21,661 nucleotides of DNA from Chromera velia (GCA_018398765.1 JAHBMJ010001959.1:2501-24161); one strand, 5' to 3'; counted from the first letter of the stretch, positions 1 through 11,317 are shown. Notes: generated by a model from the letters alone, not told the origin. Program-made: numbers and translations.

Positions 1-144
1 CTTTTGCACTCTTCCTATAAGTCCCTCTCTCTTCTCTATCTCTCCCTCTCTTGTCCTTTCCGCCCTTCCCATTTGCCCTTTTCCTCTTCCCTTCCCTTCT
101 CTCCTTTCCTTTCCTTTTATTCTCGCCCGACCTTTGCATCGGAG

Positions 145-196
145 ACTTCCTTGTCGGGGACCGTCACGGTCCCGTCGGCTCTCCACTGAAAGAACA
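145..196 (+). CDS. Gene A exon (first one visible)
   Basis: It follows a long pyrimidine tract (about 40-135) and the first AG after it, and ends at the donor ACA|GTGAGA. It starts in phase 1 and ends in phase 2, and reads FLVGDRHGPVGSPLKE. The two other frames either stop (TGA at 187) or cannot join the next exon as well. Confidence 0.55.
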
Positions 197-954
197 GTGA
201 GAGGAGAGGGGAGGAGAAAGACAAAGAAGACAAGACAAGACACATGTAGCCTCACCCACCCAGCCACCCATCCCTCTGATGTTCTCTCCCTAACTCCATT
301 CTCTTTCCAGTTTCCCCGTTCGCCCAATTCATCATCATCTTTCTTCCCTTCCCCTGCAGGCTCGCCGTCTCGGATTCACGGAGCTCCAGACGGGGCCGTC
401 TCCTTTCCCCGCCAACAGAAAGGCCCTGAAAGCCGAGAGAAATGCAAAGAAGTATGAGGCAGCCAGAAAACGGTTCAGGGAGGACACGCGACGGCGGACA
501 GAGAGGAGACAACGCAAGGCTGCGATCAAGGCCGAGCTCCGATCCCGAGGGCTGATACCGGAAGGGACGGATCTGCTGACTTTTGAGGACAAGAGGTTAA
601 GAAAGATCCAGGGCAGAGTCAAAGAAAAGGTGTCTGCTGTCTGGAAGCGCTTCTTCGGAACGGCAGCCGTTGAAGGGTGGGTGTGTGCGTCAGTCGGTTT
701 CTTCTCTTGCTGCTCCTCCGACTGGCTAAACCGTTTCTGCTCCTCGTACTTGGTTGGGTTCTTTCGTTCTCTTCATCTGTCCCGGTTCGAGCCCTAACGT
801 CTCCCCCCCTCCTTGCATGCCTTGTTTCCGCATTTTTTGTCGCAAGAATGAGGTCTTAAATTTGCTTGGCTGTTGGGGTGTCTGCGCGACTGAGTATAGT
901 GAGTACCGTCAGAGCGCCTGGAGTAGTGGGGGTCTGTCTCTTCTTGCGCCTTCC

Positions 955-990
<36 letters not shown>

Positions 991-1910
991 GGGGGGAGGG
1001 TGAAGGAGAGATAGAGTAGAGGTCGTCAGCAGGCAGAGGAGTCTCTCTCCCCTCAGTTGGTGCTCGTTCTTCTGTACAGAGGCCCCCAGATAGAGGGCAG
1101 TTTGACGGCGCCGACATCAAAAACTCTCGAATGCCATGCGGAGATACGATTGAGAATGAAAGAGACGATTTCTCTCTTCTTCATTGTGCCTCCTTGACTC
1201 CCTGCAGTTTCGTTTCGATTCCATGGATAGATGGAAATCAGTTCATACCGGAAGAGATGAGGATCTCTCAACAGAGAGAAGGTCTGTGGCGGGCTGCGTG
1301 TCTGTCCTTCCTCTTCCTGTAGCTCTCGGAAGTTGCTGGAAAACGTCCTGGTTCTCTTCCATGAATCCTTTCTCAGAAAACACTGTCTGTGGTGAGAGTC
1401 GTGTCCTTCTCGTCCGTCGATCTATCCTGTTCGTGTGTCTGTTCGTTCGTTTGACTGCCTGCCTGCCCACATCTCTCTCTCCCTCGCTTCCTCCCTTTCT
1501 CTATCTCTGTGTCTCTGTCCGCCCGCCTGTCCGCCCGCCTGTCCGCCCGCCTGTCTGTCCGTCGGTATAGTACATCACTTTTCCTGCTCAGAAAAGAGCC
1601 CCATTGTCTACCTACCTCTCAGTCTGATCACAGAAAAGGGCTCAAGATCAGTAGGGAGAAATTTGACCGCGTTATCTATCCTCTTTCAACGTGCATTGAG
1701 TGTGCCGCAGGTGAAAATTATTATGATTGGGTACAGCGACTGATGAGGGAGGGGCCCGGTGCTCCTGTGGATGCAGACCCCCTGCTGTGCGGGGTTCCTT
1801 TGGCGGAGCTGGAGGGGGGCAGCAATCTGAGGGGGTCGATACAAAAGAAGAAAGAGCAAGTCCTTGCAGACTTGAAAAACAAAGCAGCGGGGCGGATAAA
1901 AGAATCCTAG
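145..1910 (+). CDS. Gene A: 3' part of a spliced gene, basic protein of unknown function
   Basis: Partial gene; the 5' end is outside the window or unresolved. Proposed exons are 145-196, 419-676, one or two exons within 1080-1281, and 1634-1910 with a TAG stop. Exon 145-196 joins 419-676 in phase 2, giving a continuous frame that reads FLVGDRHGPVGSPLKE then QKALKAERNAKK. The second exon is very rich in Arg and Lys (for example RRRTERRQRKAAIKAELRSRG split over its middle) and should form a charged helix. The last exon encodes a mixed domain with Cys-x2-Cys-like spacing absent, a WVQRLM stretch and a Lys-rich tail ending AAGRIKES. I recognise no family. The middle is uncertain: exon 1207-1281 fits the last exon in phase 2 (ERR then KGLKISREK), but no good GT donor exists for the intron before it. 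Introns carry CTGT and CCGCCCGC repeats on the sense strand. That the locus is coding is fairly likely; the exact model is not. Confidence 0.6.
419..676 (+). CDS. Gene A exon encoding the Arg/Lys-rich region
   Basis: The acceptor is CCAACAG after a pyrimidine tract; the donor is GAAGG|GTGGGT (a second candidate GT lies 4 nt later, ending the exon at 680). The frame is open throughout and encodes a charged, helix-prone segment followed by GLIPEGTDLLTFEDKRL and a hydrophobic-aromatic end (VSAVWKRFFG). An alternative acceptor at 358-359 (CCCCTGCAG) would extend the exon by 59 nt but does not match the phase of the preceding exon. Confidence 0.7.
954..990. repeat. (CTGT)n microsatellite
   Basis: About nine CTGT units inside an intron of gene A. 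The pyrimidine-rich strand is the sense strand. Confidence 0.95.
1207..1281 (+). CDS. Gene A exon, frame supported by phase
   Basis: The acceptor is CTCCCTGCAG; the donor is AGAGAAG|GTCTGT. In frame 1 it reads FRFDSMDRWKSVHTGRDE and ends in phase 2, which is what the terminal exon needs. A competing reading treats 1080-1281 as one uninterrupted exon in another frame (reading SIPWIDGNQFIPEEMR), but that frame ends in phase 1 and then lacks a good acceptor. Confidence 0.5.
1517..1563. repeat. 12-bp tandem repeat GTCCGCCCGCCT
   Basis: Three nearly perfect 12-bp units plus a CTGTCTGTCC tail, in the last intron of gene A, about 70 bp before its acceptor. Confidence 0.9.
1634..1910 (+). CDS. Gene A terminal exon
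   Basis: The acceptor GATCACAG follows a pyrimidine tract; the exon runs 92 codons to the TAG at 1908-1910. It reads KGLKISREKFDRVIYP at the start and KKKEQVLADLKNKAAG near the end. Base composition drops sharply to AT-rich just after the stop, which fits the end of a gene. Confidence 0.7.
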
Positions 1911-3169
1911 AAAGAAGAGGAGTTTGATTTGAATGTAGATTTGAATATAGGAACAGAACGTAGTTTTAAACTTTTATTATGAGTCAAGCTAGAAAGTATA
2001 GCTCATCATCATCATCATCATTGTTATTGATCATAATCATCAATCATAAGCCATATCGCTAGCCATATCGCTATCAGTTCTAGTATAAAACTAAACTTGC
2101 GGGGATTTTTTTTATTCAAATTAAAATTTACTGATTAATTGATTCGTTTCGGGCTTCAAGCCTGAGCCTAGCCGTCCTAGCGCTAAGCTTTTCATACAAC
2201 ATAACTCGGATATAATAGGATTTATGTTCCATAATTTTTGATTATGATGTATGAATAATGTCCCTACGGGACATGCCGTGGCCCCCAGGGGTGAGATATA
2301 GGGTGAGAGCACTGAGAGGTGCGTCCATGATCGTAGTACATGCATGCAACAGGTTCCCCTTCCTATATTAATATATAGTGCATGACAAAACCCTCAATCA
2401 TGGTTGTTGGCTGCACAAAAGCGTAGCCGCGGTATCTGTAAATGCCGTAGAGGGCCGGAGACGGCTGGACAGGCTTCAAGACCATTAAAAAGAAGAAATA
2501 AGAAGAGCTCTGCTATTAGATACATTTGCTAATAAGAAAATTAATTACGTACAAGGACTTCGCTAATACATCGTGTTAACATGAATAAATGTGAAAGAGA
2601 AAATAAAATTGTAACCGCAGCAATACATTACTGATAAATCTTTAACAACTTCTTTTTGCTTATATAAAAAAAAATCACAGTGCTCCCCACTTAAATCTAC
2701 TTACATTTTTATTTTTTATTTACGGAGTCAATATACAAGTCTTTTGCATACAGACACACATGTTTTTTTTATTTACTTTCATTTATATTTTAGCCATTCT
2801 AGAAGTAGCATAGTAGCATATGTAGTAGCCAAACATTATATACACCTTCTATTACTAATACTAGTATCAACTTGCTCTTTTAAATCATCTAGCTGTGACT
2901 GAGACTGTAAGCTAGTCTATAAAATGTTTGAACATAACGTTATACAAGTCCCAAACTATACGCTTGCTACGCTTGCTATATTATTAGTTGCTGTAGTTGA
3001 TTGTGCTCACTTACTCACTCACCAACACACTTAGTCACTGACTTACTCAGTCTTACTAAGTCATTCTTGCTTTCCTCACTAATTCACTCACTCACTGTCT
3101 CACTTGCTCACTCACTTACTCCCTCATTTTCCCTGTCTCTCTTCGATTACTCACCCACATGCCCAAAGT
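1911..3169. other. AT-rich intergenic DNA with no supportable gene
   Basis: Unique, AT-rich sequence downstream of the gene A stop. It contains a short (CAT)n run near 2006-2024, several TTTATT/AATAAA-like words and T/A runs, and from about 3000 a gradual transition (CACTTACTCACTCACC words) into the minisatellite. Only short reading frames without codon structure are present. The inverted word GTCCC-TAC-GGGAC sits at about 2261-2273. I see no tRNA or transposase. Confidence 0.6.
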
Positions 3170-4660
3170 TAACGGCTTCCATTAACACTCTCACATCCAC
3201 ACGCCCGAACGGCTTTTGTTCATACACTCGCTCTCTCTGTCTCTCTTCGTTTATTTCTATTTATCCACAGGCCCTAGCGGCTTGAAGTTCTGTTTACACA
3301 CTGAGTCTCATTCTTTCTTAGTGACAGGCTGTCTCTATTCATTCAAGTACTCACACGCCCATGCAAATATCTTCTGCTGACATGCTTGTGTGAGTCCTTG
3401 TCCCTCTTCATTCACCCATACGCCCAACCGGCTCCTGTTCACCTAGCCTGTTCACACCAGTTCAGACACTCGCTTTGCCTGTCTGTGTTCATGCACCCAC
3501 ATTGTCGTGACGCCCCAAACGGCTTCTGTTTACACATTCGCTCTCCATGTCTCTCTTCATTATTCTTCATTAATTCACTGCATGAGGCCCAAGCAGCTTC
3601 TGTTCACACACTCGCTCTCCTTGTATCTCCTTGTCTCTCTTCATTCACCCACACGCCCAAACGGCTTCTGTTCACACACTTACTCTCCCTGTCTCTCTTA
3701 ATTCATCAGCAGGCCCAAGCAGCTTCTGTTCACGCACTTGATATCTCTTCATTCATCCACAGGCCTAGCCATAGGCCCGAGCGGCTTTTGTTTAATAACA
3801 CACAATTGATCCCTCTTCATTCATCTACAGGCTAGTCCATGGGCCTAAACGACTCCTGTTCCTAGCTTCTGTTCATACACTCGTTCTTCTTATCTCTCTT
3901 TCTTTGCCCGCAAGCCCAACCGGCTTCTGTTCACACACTCGCTCTCCTTGTATCTCCTGATCTCTCTTCATTCACCTACACGCCCAAGCGGCTTCTGTTC
4001 ACACACTCTCCTTATATCTCCTTGTCTCCCTTCATTCACCCACACACCCAAACGGCTTCTGTTCATACACTTGCTCTCTTTGTATCTTTTTATCTCCCTT
4101 CATTCACCTACATGCCCAAACGGCTTCTGTTCACATACTCGTTCTCCCTGTTTCTCTTCACTCATCCATAGGCCCAAGCAGCTTCTGTATGTTTCTGTTT
4201 ACACACTTGATCTTTCTTCATTCATCCACAGGCCTAACCAGCAGCCCAAGCGGCTTTTCTTCAATGACACACAATTGATCTCTCTTCATTCATCCACGGG
4301 CCTAAGCGGCTTCTGTTCATACACTCGTTCTTCTTGTCTTGCCCGCATGCCCAAACGGCTTCTGTTCACAAACTCATACATACTCATAAACACGCTCGCT
4401 CTCTCCGTCACGCCCAAACGGCTTCTGTTCACAAACTCATATATACATACTCATAAACATGCTCGCTCTCTCCGTCTCTCTTCATTCATCCACCTGCAGG
4501 CCTAAGCGGATTCTGTTACTGCACACACTTCTTTTCCATACCTCTTTTTCTCCATGCACCCGCACGCCCAAACATTCACCCACATGCCCAAAGGGCTTCT
4601 GTTCACACACTTGCTTACCTAGCTTTATCCACAGGCCCAAACGGCTTCTGTTCATATCTC
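3170..4660. repeat. Degenerate minisatellite, ~24 units of about 50-75 bp
   Basis: The core CCCAAACGGCTTCTGTTCAC recurs about 24 times, separated by CTCGCTCTCCCTGTCTCTC and TTCATTCACCCACACG-type segments. Clear cores start near 3515, 3590, 3658, 3717, 3918, 3984, 4050, 4118, 4302, 4353, 4415, 4589 and 4639. Unit length varies because the pyrimidine spacers expand and shrink. The long + strand reading frames here (PKRLLFTH and PNGFCSHT repeats) arise from the repeat and change frame between units, so I do not call a gene. Confidence 0.92.
4352..4475. repeat. Recent ~62-bp direct duplication inside the minisatellite
   Basis: Two adjacent units share CCCAAACGGCTTCTGTTCAC, then an ACTCATA-rich stretch and CGCTCGCTCTCTCCGTC, with only small indels. 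They are more alike than the surrounding units, so this is probably the youngest duplication in the array. Confidence 0.75.
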
Positions 4661-5102
4661 TCCCTCTTGAGCTCACTAAGCGCTGGACCCATACGCGGTA
4701 AGCCTCTCCACAACATTTCAAAGCGAATACTACAGCATCCACAGCGACACACACTATATATAGACAGTATTTTGCATCCCAAATCCTCAAGTGGAGGTAG
4801 AAGGAAGTCGAGAAACCAGGTGCTGAAGAACGATAAGAGGGGCTAAGTAGAGAGAAAGAAGACGGGCAAAAAGTTTTTCCTCTTTGTCAAACGCACTCAG
4901 TCGTGGTGCGGCTCACTCCTGACTCTGTAAGGCGGCATGTCTTAACTTGCCACTGAGTTTTGTAGCATAGTCAAATAACAAAGCAATTCAGAAGAGCTTC
5001 ACTTAGACGGTGAGCTTTATCGCCTTCTTTGAAAACTATATAGATGATCGAATCTACGTACAATTCCCGTCCATGTGTGTTTTTGCATATGTACCGATAC
5101 AT
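4661..5102. other. Unique spacer with no gene seen
   Basis: Mixed-composition DNA between the minisatellite and the 159-bp duplication. I find no splice-consistent reading frame on either strand and no RNA gene. Confidence 0.5.
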
Positions 5103-5418
5103 CAAGGTTAGACGCATGTTCGCCATGCACACGCGCTGTACAGTTACCGGAAAGCGCAGGTCCCGAAAGGCAAATATAACCCGATTTATTGGTAATTCGA
5201 CTTTTTTTTTTCCATAGGTATGGCTAAGGGCCTTAACAGATACCATGGCCGGGGGCCACGGCAAGGTTAGACGCATGTTCGCCATGCATGCGCTGTACAG
5301 TTGCCGGAAAGCACGGGTCCCGAAAGGCAAATGTAACCCGATTTATTGGTAATTCGACTTTTTTTTTTCCATAGGTGCGGCTAAGGGCCTTAACAGATAC
5401 CATGGCCGGGGGCCACGG
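5103..5418. repeat. 159-bp tandem duplication, two copies
   Basis: Copy 1 is about 5103-5261 and copy 2 about 5262-5418 (2 bp shorter, with CACACGCG changed to CATGCG). Both run from CAAGGTTAGACGCATGTTCG through AACCCGATTTATTGG, a run of T (9 or 10), CCATAGGT and GGCTAAGGGCCTTAACAGAT to GGCCGGGGGCCACGGCA. Few substitutions separate them, so the duplication is recent. On the minus strand both copies keep an open frame (KVELPINRV followed by FAFRD), but I have no family match and do not call it a gene. Confidence 0.92.
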
Positions 5419-6518
5419 CAATTAAAATGCTCAATTCGGCTGATGAGCTAGCTGGTGTACGAGCTAGCTGATAAGCTTCAAACATGCAGTTCAATCAACT
5501 TAGTAGTCAATCAATCATACACTGAATTAGTCAATTATAGGACTATAGTAGTAGTTACGGGGGCGACCTCTATAAGCCAGTCTCTAAGATAGAACGATAA
5601 CAGTGCTCTACCCTAGGCTCTATAGAGTACTACTAAATGACTTATCACTTACTGCTTATAATTGATTCAAATTAGATAACGACGGCGCGTCATAGCTAGC
5701 GTCATAGTCATAGTGAATTAACTATAACCGACTTTATAATCAAATTAATCTATAGCTTTAAAATTAAGTACCAGTTCAATGGTACGAATGTTATTCGGAA
5801 TGTGAGTACGTGCCAGCCTGAGTGTTGTAAGTGTAGTGTTAATATACAGTGTCGTAAAAATGTGTCTGAATATACAACTATATGCTTAAAACAAAAGATT
5901 GCAGGTCTTTAATTCTAGCTTTTTTTAAATGTGATTATATATTTAGGCCAAATTTCGTTTTCTTCATGTGATACAGACAGCGATGGAACAGGTCAAGTGA
6001 AGCATGCATTAATAATAGCAGGGTACATTCAGCTACACACTCAGACATCACTCAGAGCGTTGTCTCCATGATGACTGTCTGAAAGACTTGCCAATGAGAC
6101 ATCCAAAGATAATGGATCTATGCATGCCCGTCAACTTTTGAAGCCAAGTGCAAAATAACGTCATGAGAAATGCACGGATGCATGCGGCAACTCACAACAA
6201 AATTTGAGTGCATAATAGAGGCTTTTACGAGAGTGTACGTCGGAGTTTTGTCCTCAGGGCCTCAAATGAGTCTGTCACTCTCGTTCTCTCAACATTGAAG
6301 AGCGACACTCCGTTTTCATCTGTCTGCATGTCTTCCGATCGAAAGGAAGCAGGCGGAAAGCGCTCGAGAATATCTGGAAGGAAGCGCGACACGTCAGATC
6401 CCGTTCGATCGCAGTGAACATCTGCGTAGTAATCTGCTGCGACCTTGATTGCATCAATTCAAACTGCATTCGCACGCGCAGACTGCGGGGACAAGTAGCC
6501 ACCCATGCACTCACACAG
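5419..6518. other. Intergenic DNA between convergent genes, no gene seen
   Basis: AT-rich unique sequence up to about 6200, with GAGCTAGCTG repeated twice near 5445-5472. From about 6200 the composition becomes more balanced; this part probably includes the 3' untranslated region of gene D, whose stop is at 6519-6521. No splice-supported coding sequence was found. Confidence 0.55.
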
Positions 6519-6845
6519 TTAGTCGAAGTCCTCTCCTGGGTCCTCGTCGCGCTTCCCCCTGCGTCGCGCCCTCACCCCTCCCCTGTCTCGTCCGTCTGCA
6601 GAGGGGTCCGGAGATCTGCCGGGAGAGGGAGAGGCAGCGCTGTGGGAGAACTCCGACGCAGAGGGCCCCGCGGGCACAGGCTCAGCAGGCGCCCCCCCTC
6701 CTGCGAGAGCAGCAGGCCCACAGTGGAGCAGATACTCCTTGTTCAGCCTCCGCTGCTGCTTCTCGCAAGTCTTTACGAAAACCCGTCGCTCCTGGAGTCC
6801 CAAGAATTCCTGCCGAGAGAGGCACTCGAGGCTCCGAGTACAATA
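6519..6845 (-). CDS. Gene D exon 18, terminal exon
   Basis: Acceptor CTACGCAG, phase 0, stop TAA at 6521-6519. It encodes 108 residues: a Cys-containing basic helix (FLGLQERRVFVKTCEKQQR), then a Pro/Ala/Ser/Gly-rich disordered stretch and an acidic end. A second frame is also open over most of this exon, so the frame choice rests on phase and composition. Confidence 0.68.
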   Translation of the reverse strand, partial: YCTRSLECLSRQEFLGLQERRVFVKTCEKQQRRLNKEYLLHCGPAALAGGGAPAEPVPAGPSASEFSHSAASPSPGRSPDPSADGRDRGGVRARRRGKRDEDPGEDFD

Positions 6846-7212
6846 CTGCGTAGGAGGGACCCGAAAGGAAGGAAGGAAACACAAGAATACATCGTCACAG
6901 GACTTTACGGAAGGAGTGAAGAGAAAATGCAGGGTGGAAGAGAGAGGGAGGCAGGGAAAGAAAGAGAAAGGGAGAAAGGGAGGCAGGGAAAGGACAGGAA
7001 GAGACAATCCAAAAAAGAGGAAAGAAATCATGAATGGACGCAGACATCGACAGGCACCCCGAAAGGCGAAAGTCCGTCTTCCAATCTTTTTGTGCACACA
7101 CATCCTTTTCTCTTTTGCTGACACATTGGTAGTATTGCACACCCACCCGTCTTCAGCAAAGCGGTAGAAACCACGATGAGTTTACACTTGCAATTGTCTT
7201 TCTTTCTTTCTT

Positions 7213-7286
<74 letters not shown>

Positions 7287-7309
7287 CGTGTGTGTGTCTC
7301 TGTGTGTAT

Positions 7310-7350
<41 letters not shown>

Positions 7351-9145
7351 CTGGTGTGAGTGCGGCAATGTGTTGAGTGCCTGTCCATTTGCGTGAACAC
7401 ACGCGCACATGTGTGTGCAAGAGAGGTTCCCGTCTCTCCTCTTTGCCCCTTCCCTTTCCCGTCTAGACTCCAACCAAATTCTGTGACCAGATCAACAGGT
7501 CCGCAGAATGTGAGGAAAGAAAACACAAAAAGCGAAAGAGCCCAAAGAAAAGACGAAAAAACTACAGCTCCAACGGCGCGCCCCGCCATTCTTGTCCTGC
7601 GAGTCTGAGGTTTCCTTCACGCATTGACTGTCTCTGTTTGGATATGTCTCATGCAGTAATTCTCTGTTCTCTTTCTCTCTTTTTCATTCGATGGGACCTC
7701 TCCTTCGCAACCCTCTGCAGTCATGCAAGAGTGGATGGATGGCATTGCGCGTCTGAAGGATGACGGATGGGACAGACACGTGCAGGACTGACTGCTTCAT
7801 TCATTCATTCATTGTCACACGATCGACTCTATCTTCCTTCCTTCCAGATGCATGCGTTTCCTTCCACAGTTCCTGAATGTCTTCTTCTTCTTCACAGCAG
7901 CACGGACCGACCGACTGAAGGAGCGCCAGAGCCAAAACCACCAGGAGAGCGCCTCCCAAAAGGTGGAGGTGGAAAGGCACTGCACGAAGAGGGAAGGGAC
8001 GCAGTCGCAGATCGTTGGAGGTCAAGAAGCATTTCGAAGACGGCAGGGTCTTCCTTTTGCTCTGTCTAGACAGATGGACGTTCAAACTGCAAAATGTGCT
8101 TTTCTCAACGATTGACAGATGGACAGCCCCTCTCCTTGCCCTTTTCCCTCCATTTCCGTCACTCTTTTGAAGATCAGAAGAAGCACCGGGCCATACTTGG
8201 ATCGGAAGCAACAGCCCGAAAGAAACGAGGGCATGAAAAAAGGTACCAATGAGCGAAAGGATACGAATGATGAGAAAAAACGCGCAAAGTATACCCGACA
8301 GAAAGAAAAAAAAAAGCGAGAAAGAAAAGACACACACGTAGAAACGGAGAAAGAAGCTGAAAGACAAAAAAAACACAAAAGGAGGACGACAGAAGCGAAG
8401 AAACAAGGACGAAAACTGAAATGACCCTTTTCCCTGCATGCAGCAGCGATTGCGAGCAGAGGGACGACTTCCTCCATCTGCTCCGTCAGGTCGACCACTG
8501 AGCTGCAGATTGGGAAGAAAGCAGTCTTACTCTCTCATGTTTAGATTATTTGGATCATTGCTGATCGAAGTTGTAGACTCAAACTCTCCCTCAAGGTCTT
8601 TCTTTTCTTTTCTTGCATCACAAATGCAAACACATGACAGCTTCTCGTCATCCACTCCTATGAAGAATTTACCATGGTGGGTGCATATTCATACATCGTC
8701 TCCATGCATCCGTTCAAAACCTTTGAATGAGCACACAGCCGATCCGTCCAAATTCAATCATCAACAAACTTTCAAGCGTCTTTCAAGCGCCTCTCTTCCC
8801 TTTTCCCTCTTTCCTTTGACTTCAAGACAAAGAAACACTCCGAGAAGTAAATCCACGCATTCACCCCCCTCTGCACTCACTCTCTCCAGCTCTCCAGCCA
8901 CGCCTGTTGTTGGACCTTTCCACTTCCACCCGACGAGGCCCCCCCGCCCCCTCCAGCAGTCCCGCTCGACGTACCGGGACCCACGTTCTTCTCTAAAGAC
9001 GACACGCTCAAAGCCACCGACGCAAAACCAAGAAAGCCGAAGATCACAGAAAGAGCAAAGACACCCAGCCAAAGACGTAGGACTGCACCAGTCAGGAAAA
9101 GAATGGAAAAATGATACAAAGGAAAGAGCGACACACGCACACACA

Positions 9146-9223
<78 letters not shown>

Positions 9224-11285
9224 CGGATAGGCAGACAGAAAGAAAGAAAATGTGAAAATCCAAGACCGCCACAATGCAAGCAGGCATCCACCCGCAAACA
9301 AATTTTCGAGAGAACTCGCATAGAAAGCGATTGAATCTGCAAGTCTGTATGTCTTCACCCTAACCCCGACCCACAAGCTCTTTTTCTCCCCGCTGCAGGG
9401 TGTCTGTCTGTCTGTATGCGTGTGTGTGTGTGTGTGTGTGTATGGGTGTGTGCATGTGTGTGTGTGTGTGTGTGCGTGAGAGAGAGAGAGAGGGCCTCCT
9501 CATTCGAGTCCGTGAAAAAAAAGAAAGAGTCCGATCATGCAGGGCAAGCAACCTGCATGGCCGTCTGCCTTCGACACAGACCCACTTCCAAGCCGGTGGA
9601 GCTTTTTTCTTGTCCTCAAAACAGACAGACAGGCACTATTTACAAAACTCCACTTTTGTCACCTTCAACCGTACTCACATTACCGTTACTTTTCAGTGGC
9701 CCATTCGTGCTTCTCGCTCGCACAAAAAAAAAACAGACTATATGGTTTCTTAAAAGACAGACAAACAGACAGACAGACACGCATGCAGCCAGACAGACAG
9801 ACCGACTCGCAACCAAGTTTTGCTTTAATCCTTTATCTTTTCCCTCTACAGACTATATCGTCTTTTCTTCACTTCACTCTTTCCGAATCGCTTCCTTTCT
9901 TTCGGACAGACAGACAGACAGACAGAGAAAAAGACCAAATGAAAACGGACGGCACGGCAGACGAAAAGACGACCGCATCCAAACAAACACCACGGAACGC
10001 GACCCAAACAATGCAGAATCAAGCGCTCTGAATGGGCAAAGAGACACAAAGTCATGCTGAGTGACAAGGTGGGAGGGAGATCGAGTGATTTCTTTCGAGT
10101 CTCACTGTGCCATTGCAGCACAAGAGAAACAGATGACCAATGGAATAGATGACTGACTTTTTCCTCGTCTGACTGCATTTTTTCGTTGCCTCTCTTTCTC
10201 CTGCATCACAACTCTGCAAGCAAAGAAGTTCTTGTCGACGTAGAATAGAAATGAAAAAAGGCGACCCGAACTCAAAGGACTGACTCGAAACGAAATGACT
10301 CCCAGGGAGGAAGGGGTGAAGGGAGGATGGAAGGAAGAAAACAACAAAAAAAGAAGGAAACAAGGAAAGAAGCAGAGAACTGGAGGACGTCAACTGTCCG
10401 CCACACAAAACACTTCGTGGACATCCACGATGACATTCCGAGCTAAACAGAAGTCACTCATGGATCGAAAAGAGCAACCAGGCAAGTTTGAGGCACACGG
10501 ACTGACTGCAGGACCGACACTTTCTGAAGAAACAGCAGAATCGGCACAAGAACGACTGTCAGTATTAAATCAAGGAGGCTGCGGGCAAATCAATTTTTGT
10601 TGTCACTATTCTGCCGCTGTGTGTACTCGAGCAGAAAGAACTCACGTCTCCTTGCAAGGGACAAGACGATCCAACCAAGCGAATTAACCAAACAAACAGC
10701 CCAAACAAACCCCCGACCGAACCATGCACTCACTCACTTACCCGTCCAGAACCTTTGCAAGTGTCTCTGTATTCTTCTTCAGAGCCGCCAGACCATCCTG
10801 AACCTTTCTCTCCACACACTTCCGAATGTCGTCACAGAGATCCTGTACACAGACAGACAGACGGACAGACAGACAAGAAGATGGGGGGATGGACCCTCTT
10901 CTTATAGTTACAGGCAAAAAAACAGAAAGGCCTTCTGAACGACTGGACTTACAGACTGCATCACAACATGTTCCTCCCTTCGTCTTTTTTTTTTCTTGTC
11001 AACAGGCGGCCAGGCAAAAAGGAGAGGAGAGGAAATTTCAGTTGAAGAGGGACGACCGCAAGAAAGGCGGACAGTCAAAAAGCGAGGGAGGGGGTCCCGA
11101 AAGAGGCAGAGTGCAGCGCTGTGCTGTGTTCTGCTACCACCCAACACACCATCCATGCATCCATCCATCCATCCATCCATCCATCCAACGTGATTGATGA
11201 CTGAAAGAAAATTACACACCAGCGATCACCTCTGCAGAGAGCAGAGGCAAGACAGGATAGCAGAAAGAAGCAAGGAAGAAAAAAA

Positions 11286-11317
<32 letters not shown>

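Noticed and set aside
3386..4505. Long + strand open frames with PKRLLFTH / PNGFCSHT repeats
   Set aside because: They follow the minisatellite and switch frame from unit to unit. There are no splice signals or codon structure.
4971..5421. Minus-strand frame across the 159-bp duplication as a gene
   Set aside because: The similarity between copies is explained by DNA duplication. There are no flanking exons or recognisable domain, so it is kept only as a finding.
6682..6882. Second open frame across gene D exon 18 (reads AVLYSEPRVPLSAGILGTPG)
   Set aside because: It does not match the phase of exon 17 and stops at about 6682, while the chosen frame reaches a TAA with an acidic terminus. It cannot be excluded fully without cDNA.
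8877..9376. Frames reading VCVCVCV and SLSLSLS upstream of gene D exon 15
   Set aside because: They are (AC)n and (AG)n microsatellites in intron 14; only the part after the TGGTGCAG acceptor at 9083-9084 is coding.
10020..10130. Possible extra gene D exon with hydrophobic residues between exons 14 and 15
   Set aside because: Exon 14 joins exon 15 directly in phase (RRGK-I-LRLWLG), and the candidate has no convincing donor.
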